Source: Scatosoma sp045614565 (GTDB lineage Bacteria; Bacillota; Clostridia; Christensenellales; Borkfalkiaceae). Taken from it: DNA of 64,000 nt. The notes below the pieces were generated by a model. That model was not told the origin of the DNA. It worked only from the letters and a program-made list of their open reading frames with translations, and made no database searches. The translations under genes and the position numbers were made by a program. This document shows positions 1-7,592 of this stretch, piece after piece. The stretch is taken from positions 1 through 64,000 of the forward strand of contig JAZLDG010000053.1 in the NCBI GenBank assembly GCA_045614565.1. Direction: 5' to 3'. Position 1 is the stretch's first letter. The number at the start of each line of letters is the position of its first letter.

Positions 1-2
1 AA

Positions 3-1085
3 AAAGCAGTAAAACTTGCAGAATCAGGCTATGGTGAAGTAGAACACGTTGCGATTTTTGACGAGGCGCAACGTTCTTGGACTCATAAAAGACTTGCCGA
101 TTATCTTAAAAGAGGCGGAACGTATGGTAATAAATTAAAAGTTCCTAATTTCCCTATGTCTGAGGCGGCGTTTTTGATTTGGTCGCTTGACCAACGTGAA
201 GATTGGGCAACGATTATTTGTCTTGTTGGCGGCGGGCAAGAGATTAACACAGGTGAAGCTGGTATTTCCGAGTGGATTAACGCGCTTAATGAAAAATTTC
301 CGCATTGGAACGTTTACATTTCGTCGAAATTAACGGAGGCGGAATATGCCGAAGGCAAAGTAAACGAATTGCTTGAAAAGAATGATAAGGTTACATATTC
401 TGACAGCTTACACCTTGCAGTTTCCTTGCGTTCTTATAGAGCTGAAAAACTCTCTGCGTTTGTTCACGCATTGCTTGCGCTTGAGCCTACTGCCGCAGAA
501 TTATATAAAGAAATTAAGGACAAGTATCCTATTGTGCTTACAAGGGATATGGAAAAGGCAAAAAGGTGGTTGCACGATAAAGTTAGGGGAACGGAGCGTA
601 CAGGTGTTCTAATAACCAAGGAATCGGCAAGATTTAAGCCTTTGGGTATTCACGTGTTGCCTTCGGGGGATGAAAATGCCGTTCATTGGTTCTTAGAAGA
701 CAAAATTGATACAAGAGCGTCGAACTATCTTGAAGATGCTGCAACGGAAATTCAAGTCCAAGGGTTAGAGCTTGATTACACGTGTTTGCTTTGGGATGCC
801 GATATGCGATATGAAAACGGTGAGTGGCGTTTCTATAGATTTAATGGTCAAACAAAGTGGGTAGAACAAACGCCAACAAGCGAAAGCAAGCAAGACTTAA
901 TGAAGTATATGCTAAATGCTTACCGTGTTTTATTGACACGTGCAAGAGCTGGTATGGTGATATGTGTTCCAGAAGGTAACGGAAATAAAAATCCGAGCGG
1001 TTTTTGGGAAGATAGCACACGTTTGCCTGAATATTATAACGGCACGTATGAATATTTGAAGAGTTTAGGAATTGAAGAGATATAA
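3..1085 (+). CDS. DUF2075 (Schlafen-group-3-like) ATPase, 3' part
   Basis: The reading frame is open from the window edge, so the N-terminal part with Walker A is missing; the 360 visible residues form the C-terminal two thirds. A Walker B motif FDEAQR lies at visible residues 19-24. The segment LVGGGQEINTGEAGISEW and the C-terminal LLTRARAGMVICVPEG followed by RLPEYYNGTYEYLKSLGIEEI are typical of the DUF2075 family (COG3410), predicted ATPases or helicases related to Schlafen that are often found in defence islands. Its stop codon directly abuts the next start, so it is in one operon with the pyrophosphohydrolase and helicase that follow. An internal ATG at 156 would cut off Walker B and is not a credible start. 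The molecular function is unproven in this family. Confidence 0.85.
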   Translation, partial: KAVKLAESGYGEVEHVAIFDEAQRSWTHKRLADYLKRGGTYGNKLKVPNFPMSEAAFLIWSLDQREDWATIICLVGGGQEINTGEAGISEWINALNEKFPHWNVYISSKLTEAEYAEGKVNELLEKNDKVTYSDSLHLAVSLRSYRAEKLSAFVHALLALEPTAAELYKEIKDKYPIVLTRDMEKAKRWLHDKVRGTERTGVLITKESARFKPLGIHVLPSGDENAVHWFLEDKIDTRASNYLEDAATEIQVQGLELDYTCLLWDADMRYENGEWRFYRFNGQTKWVEQTPTSESKQDLMKYMLNAYRVLLTRARAGMVICVPEGNGNKNPSGFWEDSTRLPEYYNGTYEYLKSLGIEEI

Positions 1086-1406
1086 ATGAAAGAAATTATT
1101 TACGACAAACTTGTACGAGACAAAATCCCCCAAATCATTGAAAAGTCGGGGAAACAGTGCGAAATGGAGATTTTGTCCGACGAAAAATATCTTGAAATGA
1201 TAGATAAAAAGCTTGACGAAGAGCTTGCAGAATATCATAAAGATAAAAATATCGAAGAACTTGCAGACCTTTTGGAAGTTATTTATGCGGCAACGAAAGT
1301 CCGCGGATATTCTATTGAAGATTTAGAAAAAGTTCGAGCAGAAAAGGCTGAGAAACGCGGTGGATTTGATAAGAAAATATTACTGAAAAAGGTAATAGAG
1401 GAGTAA
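1086..1406 (+). CDS. MazG-like NTP pyrophosphohydrolase
   Basis: This 106-residue all-alpha protein resembles the house-cleaning noncanonical NTP pyrophosphatases (COG4997, MazG/PRA-PH superfamily). The metal-binding pattern is present as E45-E46-x-x-E49 and E58-x-x-D61, inside EELAEY and EELADL. The N-terminal YDKLVRDKIPQII is a hallmark of this subfamily. It would hydrolyse (d)NTPs to NMP and pyrophosphate. The start follows immediately after the stop of the DUF2075 gene and the stop lies 2 bases before the helicase gene, so the three are probably translationally coupled. Its place between two defence-type ATPases suggests action on the nucleotide pool or on modified nucleotides during phage attack; that role is inference. 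Confidence 0.8.
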   Translation: MKEIIYDKLVRDKIPQIIEKSGKQCEMEILSDEKYLEMIDKKLDEELAEYHKDKNIEELADLLEVIYAATKVRGYSIEDLEKVRAEKAEKRGGFDKKILLKKVIEE

Positions 1407-1408
1407 AG

Positions 1409-3673
1409 ATGGCAGAATTGAAATCTGTTTCTGGTAGTGGAGCAGAGGATTTATTCATAGATTTATTTGCCGATACTTTTGGCGCGGAAAAAGCAGGGTA
1501 TTTATATTCTCAATACCCTTTCTTTGACATATATCAAAACGCAAGATTTGCCGATTTTGTCTGCGAAAGTGGCGCAAAAAGAATTGCTATTGAAATAGAC
1601 GACGAGGCATCGCACAATCCAAGACTTATTTCAAAAGATAAATTCACCGACGATTTACTCAAACAAAACAGTATGATTCATCTCGGTTGGGACGTTTATC
1701 GTTGGACGGTTCGGCAAATGCAAAAACAGCCCGACACGGTTAAAGATGAATTACGCTTGTTTTTGGGTTCAGAAAGTAGATTTAAGGAAATAGACGATTA
1801 TCTTCCTACCCAACGAGGACAAGCTCTTGACGGCGGAAAACTTGAACTTCGGGAATATCAACAAGAAGCGCTTACAAACTTGCAAGCAATGAGGGAAAAT
1901 AAGGAAACGATAGCGCTCTTATATCAAGCAACGGGTACGGGTAAAACCGTAACGGCAGTTATGGATGCCAAAAGAGTTGGTGGACGCACGTTATTCGTTG
2001 CGCATACAATGGAGCTTGTTAATCAAGCATATAACACGTTTAAGTCGATATGGAACGGCGTTTCGGTTGGTAAATTTGCCGACAGTGTAAAGGATTATGA
2101 TTCGCACGTGATTTGTGGTAGCATTCAAAGCGTTGCGCTTAATTTAGACTCGTTCAAGGACGACGATTTTGATTACATAATCATTGACGAAGCGCACCAC
2201 GCCACGGCAGACACTTATCAAAAAGTTTTGGCGTATTTTAAGCCGAAATTTATATTGGGTTTAACGGCTACACCTGAACGAGCAGACGATACGAATATTC
2301 TCGAAATATTCAAAAATACGGCGCATAAATTAGATATTCAAACGGCAGTTGAAATGGGCGCGTTTACCAACGTTCGTTGCATCAGAATCCATACGAATAT
2401 TGATATGACGAAAGTTCGTTTTAACAGCGTGCAGTATAATATTCGAGATTTAGACGTTAAAATTTGCGTTACGGAAAGAAATAAACTCATTGTTGATACT
2501 TGGCTCAATTACGTTAAAAACAAGCGTACGGTAGTGTTCTGCGCTTCGGTAAAGCACGCGGAACAAATAGCAGAACTTTTTAAGACGCAAGGCGTTTCGG
2601 CTATGGCGGTTTCGGGTAGTATGAAAACGTCTGAAAGGAACGAGAAAATTGCAAAATTTGCAAGTGGCGAGTTAAAAGTTTTGTGCGCGTGTGATTTGTT
2701 GAACGAAGGCTGGGATTGTCCGCAAACGGAAGTGCTGTTTATGGCTCGTCCCACCATGTCAAAAGTCTTATATACGCAACAATTGGGACGTGGTATGCGT
2801 CTTAGTGAAGGCAAAGAGTTTTTAATGGTGTTTGACTTTGTGGACAACGCAAGTCAATATAACGCGCCGTATTCTATGCACCGTTTGTTTAAGCTCAAAG
2901 ATTATCACGCAGGTGGAACGGTTTTAGGGAAGAAGGGACAACGGGAAGCGGAAATAGAGCTTTATGCAAAAGGCGAACGTCCTGACGCGGTTATTGATTA
3001 TCCCGTTGACGCGACCGATTACGAAGCCGTTGATATCTTTAATTGGCAAGAAGAGGCGGCGGGTATGATAAGTCAAATGGAATTTATTCGCCGTGTGGAC
3101 GTTCAATCTGAAACGATAGAGAGATATGTGCGTGAAGGGAAATTGATTCCTGATTTAGTGATACCTATGAGCGAACATAGGGTGTTTAAGTATTTCAAAG
3201 AAGAAACTTTGGCACATTATGCGCAAGAGTTTGGCTGGAAACTTATAGACGATAATAACCGTAAGACATTATTTATGGAAATGGTCGAGCAAATGGATAT
3301 GAGTTATTCATATAAGCCTGTATTACTCAAAGCGGTATTGCAATACGCCGACAAGCAAGGCAGAGTAAAGATTGAAGATATTGTTGCTTATTTTAAAGCG
3401 TATTACGAAGATAGACGAAACAAAGGCTTGAAGGTTGAGAAACAAAATAGCATCTTCGCAAAAGGTGGATACACCGACAAAGAAGCGGAACGAAATATTC
3501 TTTCTAATCCATTTAAGCGTTTTGAAAATATGAATATGATGCGCCATACAAAAACGCTTGGAATCGTGGAAGTGGATTCAACCGTTTGGAAGAAAATTTC
3601 GGATGACGAGAAAGCGCATATACTTTCTGTTTGCGATAAAAAGTTGGACGAATATTACGCAAGAATAAAGTAA
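1409..3673 (+). CDS. Nuclease-SF2 helicase fusion (DEAD/DEAH type)
   Basis: A 754-residue protein. Residues 1-125 look like a restriction-endonuclease-fold domain of DUF559/Vsr type: FADFV with D49, IAIEIDDEASHNP with E62, then HLGWDVYRWT at 91-100. A superfamily 2 helicase core follows, with a Q-like LREYQQEAL at 147-155, Walker A ATGTGKT at 174-180, DEAH at 260-263, TAT at 286-288, and motifs V-VI LLNEGWDCP and QQLGRGMR. The C-terminal ~250 residues are unassigned. Such fusions resemble type III Res or UvrB-like restriction helicases, but no methylase partner is adjacent, so it is more likely part of the DUF2075/MazG-like module than a classical R-M enzyme. RBS AGAGGAG precedes the start. 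Confidence 0.85.
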   Translation: MAELKSVSGSGAEDLFIDLFADTFGAEKAGYLYSQYPFFDIYQNARFADFVCESGAKRIAIEIDDEASHNPRLISKDKFTDDLLKQNSMIHLGWDVYRWTVRQMQKQPDTVKDELRLFLGSESRFKEIDDYLPTQRGQALDGGKLELREYQQEALTNLQAMRENKETIALLYQATGTGKTVTAVMDAKRVGGRTLFVAHTMELVNQAYNTFKSIWNGVSVGKFADSVKDYDSHVICGSIQSVALNLDSFKDDDFDYIIIDEAHHATADTYQKVLAYFKPKFILGLTATPERADDTNILEIFKNTAHKLDIQTAVEMGAFTNVRCIRIHTNIDMTKVRFNSVQYNIRDLDVKICVTERNKLIVDTWLNYVKNKRTVVFCASVKHAEQIAELFKTQGVSAMAVSGSMKTSERNEKIAKFASGELKVLCACDLLNEGWDCPQTEVLFMARPTMSKVLYTQQLGRGMRLSEGKEFLMVFDFVDNASQYNAPYSMHRLFKLKDYHAGGTVLGKKGQREAEIELYAKGERPDAVIDYPVDATDYEAVDIFNWQEEAAGMISQMEFIRRVDVQSETIERYVREGKLIPDLVIPMSEHRVFKYFKEETLAHYAQEFGWKLIDDNNRKTLFMEMVEQMDMSYSYKPVLLKAVLQYADKQGRVKIEDIVAYFKAYYEDRRNKGLKVEKQNSIFAKGGYTDKEAERNILSNPFKRFENMNMMRHTKTLGIVEVDSTVWKKISDDEKAHILSVCDKKLDEYYARIK

Positions 3674-3779
3674 AATTATACCTTTTAGGGATTAAATTCG
3701 ACAACTGCGGAAAAATATTATGATTACTGCGGAATAGATTTTAAATTTGGTTATGTTATAATAGAAATAGGTGAGTGTT

Positions 3780-4163
3780 ATGGTAGAAGTAGTTGCGGCG
3801 CTTATTTGGGATAAGGATAAGTTTTTGATTTGTCAAAGACCAGCTAATAAGGCAAGAGCGCTCCTTTGGGAGTTTGTGGGCGGAAAGGTTGAAAAAGGCG
3901 AAACAAAAGAACAAGCCTTAATCCGTGAGTGTAAAGAAGAACTAAATATTACGCTAAACGTTGGTGACGTTTTCATGGAGGTTGTCCACGAATATCCCGA
4001 CATAACCGTGCATTTAACGTTGTTTAATGCAATAATAGCTGAAGGGGTACCACAAAAGTTAGAGCATAACGATATAAAATGGATAACGCCAGCAGAAATT
4101 CCTAATTACAATTTCTGCCCAGCAGATGAAGAAATATTAGAAAAAATCAGAAGAGAATTTTAG
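3780..4163 (+). CDS. NUDIX hydrolase, MutT-like (8-oxo-dGTP diphosphatase type)
   Basis: The 127-residue protein carries a complete Nudix box, GGKVEKGETKEQALIRECKE followed by EL, and the N-terminal VAALIWDKDKFLICQRP typical of MutT/CTP pyrophosphohydrolases. It should hydrolyse nucleoside diphosphate-linked substrates such as oxidised dGTP. I chose the ATG at 3780 because AGGTGAG ends 4-6 bases before it; a GTG at 3771 lies inside that Shine-Dalgarno. A TATAAT at 3757-3762 gives it its own promoter in the 106-base gap after the helicase gene. It is the second nucleotide-sanitising enzyme within 3 kb, flanked by two nuclease-helicase genes. Confidence 0.87.
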   Translation: MVEVVAALIWDKDKFLICQRPANKARALLWEFVGGKVEKGETKEQALIRECKEELNITLNVGDVFMEVVHEYPDITVHLTLFNAIIAEGVPQKLEHNDIKWITPAEIPNYNFCPADEEILEKIRREF

Positions 4164-4199
4164 TTTAGTGGTTGGATTTAACAAAAGAAAGGAGAAATT

Positions 4200-7100
4200 A
4201 TGTTATCGCAATCAAAAGAAATTATAGAGAGACATTTAAAAACGCACACGGAACGTTCAGCTGAAGACGATTCTGCAATTTCTACTATCGAATTTTTCTT
4301 TAGGTCAGATGGCAAAATAAATACTAACTTTGCAAAAAATGATAAGTGGCCTAATACTGATGGCACGTTTGAGTTTGTGCCAAATCCAGACGTTGATAGA
4401 AGGCCTAAACATAGCTTTATCGTTCAAGTTAAAGGAACGCATAACTATACTGAGATAAACGGAGAGATTAAGTATTCGTTAAAGAGTTTAGCTTTTCCGG
4501 CATTTATTGCTACAGATGTAACGTTGGACCCTGGACTTCTTATTGTTGTGCTTAATCCTGATATTAGAGGGCAGGAAAGAATATTTTATAAATATATGTC
4601 CGTGGAATTTATCAACGGTATTGATTTTGATAGAGAAAGCACAACTATTACTTTTACAGCAGATGAAGAAATATTGAATACTGTTGAAAGTGTAAATTTG
4701 TTTTGCAAGAAATTAGAATCAATTATAATTCATCATTCTTTTGTTAATAAGTTAAGTGAAAAAGAACTTGATAGAAATGAGATAGACAAAATCATTGCTG
4801 CTTGTGATAAGCATATTACATCAAAAATTGACCTTATAGAGACTGATGGATTATCAAGAGCAGAAGTTTCTAATTTAATTTTGCCCAGACTTTACGACTT
4901 GTGTCGTGCGGCTTTATTATTGAACTCGTTAAAGTTAGGTAATTCACGAACGAATTTACAACTAGCTTGGGAGCAGGCTCAATTAAATATAGGAACAAAA
5001 TACCTTGCAACGTTTATGAAAGGGTTAAAATATATAGAAGATAAAGAAGCAGACGATGACCAGTCTGAGAGGCTAATGCTTAAATATTATAACTTTTTAT
5101 GGCAAATTAGAGAATTTTTCCAAAAAGAATATAATTTAAGCATTATTGATAATTTAGAGAAATTTCCGTTAAAAATGGATAAACAAGATGAGCAATATTA
5201 TAAAAATGTTGCTACGGTTGTTGATACTGTGGAGCCAAAAGGTAAAGAACTTAGTAAATCACTTTTTTATATTCAAAAGAAAACTCCATTTTTTATTGGG
5301 ACAGAAAGATATTATGAAATCACATTGCAATTGGCGGGAGTATATGCCACGAAATATAATAGGATTACAGCATATACAAAACAAAATATTTCAACGAGTT
5401 ATTCAATTAAAGTGCATTATGAGAATTGCAATATCAAACTTTGGGGCATAGATTCATCTATTAAAGTAATTACTAATTGGGAAGTTGCGGTAGATGCTAG
5501 ATGTCTTAATTTGATGGGCAAAATAATAAATATGCCAACAAAATTGTCAGCTAATTATAGTGAATATAAGTCTCTTATGTCTTTTTTAACGAAGACAGGG
5601 ATTAATTTGATGGAATTAATTGATTTAAATAAAGCAACATTTGAAGTTGTTATCAATCACATATATTCAAAAACCACTACCTCTACATACAAAGAAATAT
5701 TAATGGCTCTTAAAGATAAATATGCGAAAGAATCAGCTGTATATGGTCGCCATGTCGTGCGTTATTTGCTTTTAAGTCTAAAAGAAGAAATTATTGAGAA
5801 AGTTTTACCGTATTCTGCTACATCTAAGAGACTTTGCGAAGATTTATATGTGTCTAGTGGATGTGTGCCTTTTGAAGAAAAACCATTTGTTTCAGATTTG
5901 TTAGGAGGAAAAACTAGCGAATTTAATAATATCAACCATATTATCGATATTACAAATGAAGATTGTATTGATACCTATATTCCGTATATTACGTTGAAAA
6001 ACGAAATCAAAAAAACAGGCGAAATTTATTTTGAAAAAGGTATAATTGCTACTGATAAAGACATTACTGATTATAACAACAGTTTAGACAACTGGGAAAA
6101 AAGTCAGGGGTATCAAATTAAGGTTGTGGATGATTTTGTAACCATAGATTCGTATGAAAGAACTACGATTAGTATTTTAAAATCGCTTTTGAGTTTTACT
6201 AAAGAAGGGAATAAAGGGCAAAAGGAGTACAATGCTCGTTATTTAAAAGAAAGCAAATTAGATTTGTCGGAGGATAAACAAAAAGAAATTGCATTAAAGA
6301 ATGTATTTGTTAATTCTCGTTTGATGCTAATATATGGTGCTGCGGGAACAGGTAAAACGACTTTGATAAATTATATATCAAATATGATGCCTAACCACAA
6401 GAAATTATTCTTGACAAAAACACATACAGCAAAACAAAACTTGAAAAGAAGAATAGAAAACCCTGGAGTTGGCGCCGAATTTATTTCCTTGGATAGTTTT
6501 ACTAAAAAAGTGTCATTGCCTGATTATGATATTATTTTTGTTGATGAATGTAGTACGATAGACAATCGTATTATGAGAGTCTTTTTAGATAAAGTAAGAA
6601 GTGATGCTTTATTAGTGTTCGCAGGAGATATTTATCAAATTGAATCCATCGAATTCGGTAATTGGTTTTTATATGCTAAAGATATCATAAATACACCAGG
6701 TGCAAATGTAGAATTATTAAACACATGGCGGACCAAAGAGCCGGAACTTATTGGATTATGGGATGAGGTTAGACAACGTGGCGACTTAATGACTGAGAAA
6801 CTTTCTATGGATGGTCCTTTTTCTGAAGATATAGGCGAAAATGTTTTTGCAAATCAAGAAAAAGATGAGGTTGTTTTGTGCTTAAATTACGATGGTAAAT
6901 TTGGCTTAAATAATATGAATAGTTATTTTCAAAGCGCAAATACAAAAGGAAAGGCAGTTGTTTGGCAAGATTGGACATATAAAGTTAATGACCCGATTTT
7001 GTTTAATGATACAAAACGTTTTACAATTCTATACAATAACTTAAAAGGTCGAATTGTAGATATTGAAAAAGACGATAATTGTATTTGGTTTACCATAGAT

Positions 7101-7508
7101 GTTGTAGTGAACATTACTGAAGACATTTGTAAAAGAGAAGGAATTGAATGGATAAGTGCGGGCGATGGATATACTCGTATAAGGTTTTTTGTTCAATCAT
7201 TTAGTGATGAAGAATATGAAAAGGATTCTTCTTTACGGCTAATGTCTATTGTTCCTTTCCAATTAGCGTATGCGGTTTCTATTCATAAGGCGCAAGGGTT
7301 AGAGTATGATTCAGTGAAAGTCATTATACCAAGAAGTAATTCGGAAAAAATTACTCATGGCATATTTTATACCGCTATTACGCGAGCAAAGAAAAAACTT
7401 AAGATATATTGGAGTTCTGAGACAATGAAGGAAATAATCTCAAGTTTTGATGAAAACCCTTCAAGACAAAAAAGTTTTGAAATAATAAAGAAAAAAGTGC
7501 TCATGTAA
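4200..7508 (+). CDS. DUF4365-like nuclease fused to SF1 helicase
   Basis: A 1102-residue protein with two recognisable ends. The N-terminal ~190 residues resemble DUF4365/PD-(D/E)XK domains: TDGTFEF supplies the acidic residue and FIVQVKGT the Q-x-K half of the active site. The C-terminal ~400 residues are a RecD/UvrD-like superfamily 1 helicase: Walker A GAAGTGKT near 713-720, Walker B IIFVDEC at about 779-785, QIES after it, TWRTKEPELI as motif IV, and SIHKAQGLEYDSV with FYTAITRAKKKL as motifs V and VI. The middle ~500 residues have no recognised domain. The gene is strongly AT-rich, has RBS AAAGGAGA, and is followed by a terminator. It is very probably a single-protein or NUDIX-assisted defence nuclease; function not established. 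Confidence 0.8.
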   Translation: MLSQSKEIIERHLKTHTERSAEDDSAISTIEFFFRSDGKINTNFAKNDKWPNTDGTFEFVPNPDVDRRPKHSFIVQVKGTHNYTEINGEIKYSLKSLAFPAFIATDVTLDPGLLIVVLNPDIRGQERIFYKYMSVEFINGIDFDRESTTITFTADEEILNTVESVNLFCKKLESIIIHHSFVNKLSEKELDRNEIDKIIAACDKHITSKIDLIETDGLSRAEVSNLILPRLYDLCRAALLLNSLKLGNSRTNLQLAWEQAQLNIGTKYLATFMKGLKYIEDKEADDDQSERLMLKYYNFLWQIREFFQKEYNLSIIDNLEKFPLKMDKQDEQYYKNVATVVDTVEPKGKELSKSLFYIQKKTPFFIGTERYYEITLQLAGVYATKYNRITAYTKQNISTSYSIKVHYENCNIKLWGIDSSIKVITNWEVAVDARCLNLMGKIINMPTKLSANYSEYKSLMSFLTKTGINLMELIDLNKATFEVVINHIYSKTTTSTYKEILMALKDKYAKESAVYGRHVVRYLLLSLKEEIIEKVLPYSATSKRLCEDLYVSSGCVPFEEKPFVSDLLGGKTSEFNNINHIIDITNEDCIDTYIPYITLKNEIKKTGEIYFEKGIIATDKDITDYNNSLDNWEKSQGYQIKVVDDFVTIDSYERTTISILKSLLSFTKEGNKGQKEYNARYLKESKLDLSEDKQKEIALKNVFVNSRLMLIYGAAGTGKTTLINYISNMMPNHKKLFLTKTHTAKQNLKRRIENPGVGAEFISLDSFTKKVSLPDYDIIFVDECSTIDNRIMRVFLDKVRSDALLVFAGDIYQIESIEFGNWFLYAKDIINTPGANVELLNTWRTKEPELIGLWDEVRQRGDLMTEKLSMDGPFSEDIGENVFANQEKDEVVLCLNYDGKFGLNNMNSYFQSANTKGKAVVWQDWTYKVNDPILFNDTKRFTILYNNLKGRIVDIEKDDNCIWFTIDVVVNITEDICKREGIEWISAGDGYTRIRFFVQSFSDEEYEKDSSLRLMSIVPFQLAYAVSIHKAQGLEYDSVKVIIPRSNSEKITHGIFYTAITRAKKKLKIYWSSETMKEIISSFDENPSRQKSFEIIKKKVLM

Positions 7509-7531
7509 AAAATGTTTCCAAAAACATTTTT
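7508..7531 (+). terminator. Intrinsic terminator after the SF1 helicase gene
   Basis: Perfect 10-bp arms (AAAAATGTTT / AAACATTTTT) with a 4-base loop begin at the last base of the stop codon and end in a T run. This separates the helicase gene from the hsd operon. Confidence 0.7.
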
Positions 7532-7550
7532 AAAAATTTTACGACTCAAC

Positions 7551-7575
7551 TTCCGATAATAAAAAATTATCGGAA
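7551..7575 (+). promoter_or_regulatory. Perfect 10-bp palindrome before hsdR
   Basis: TTCCGATAAT and ATTATCGGAA flank a 5-A loop, 6 bases upstream of the hsdR ribosome binding site AAGGAG (7581-7586). It may be an operator or an mRNA hairpin controlling hsdR. It has no T run after it, so it is not a terminator. I found no convincing promoter beside it. Confidence 0.5.
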
Positions 7576-7592
7576 CATATAAGGAGAACAAA

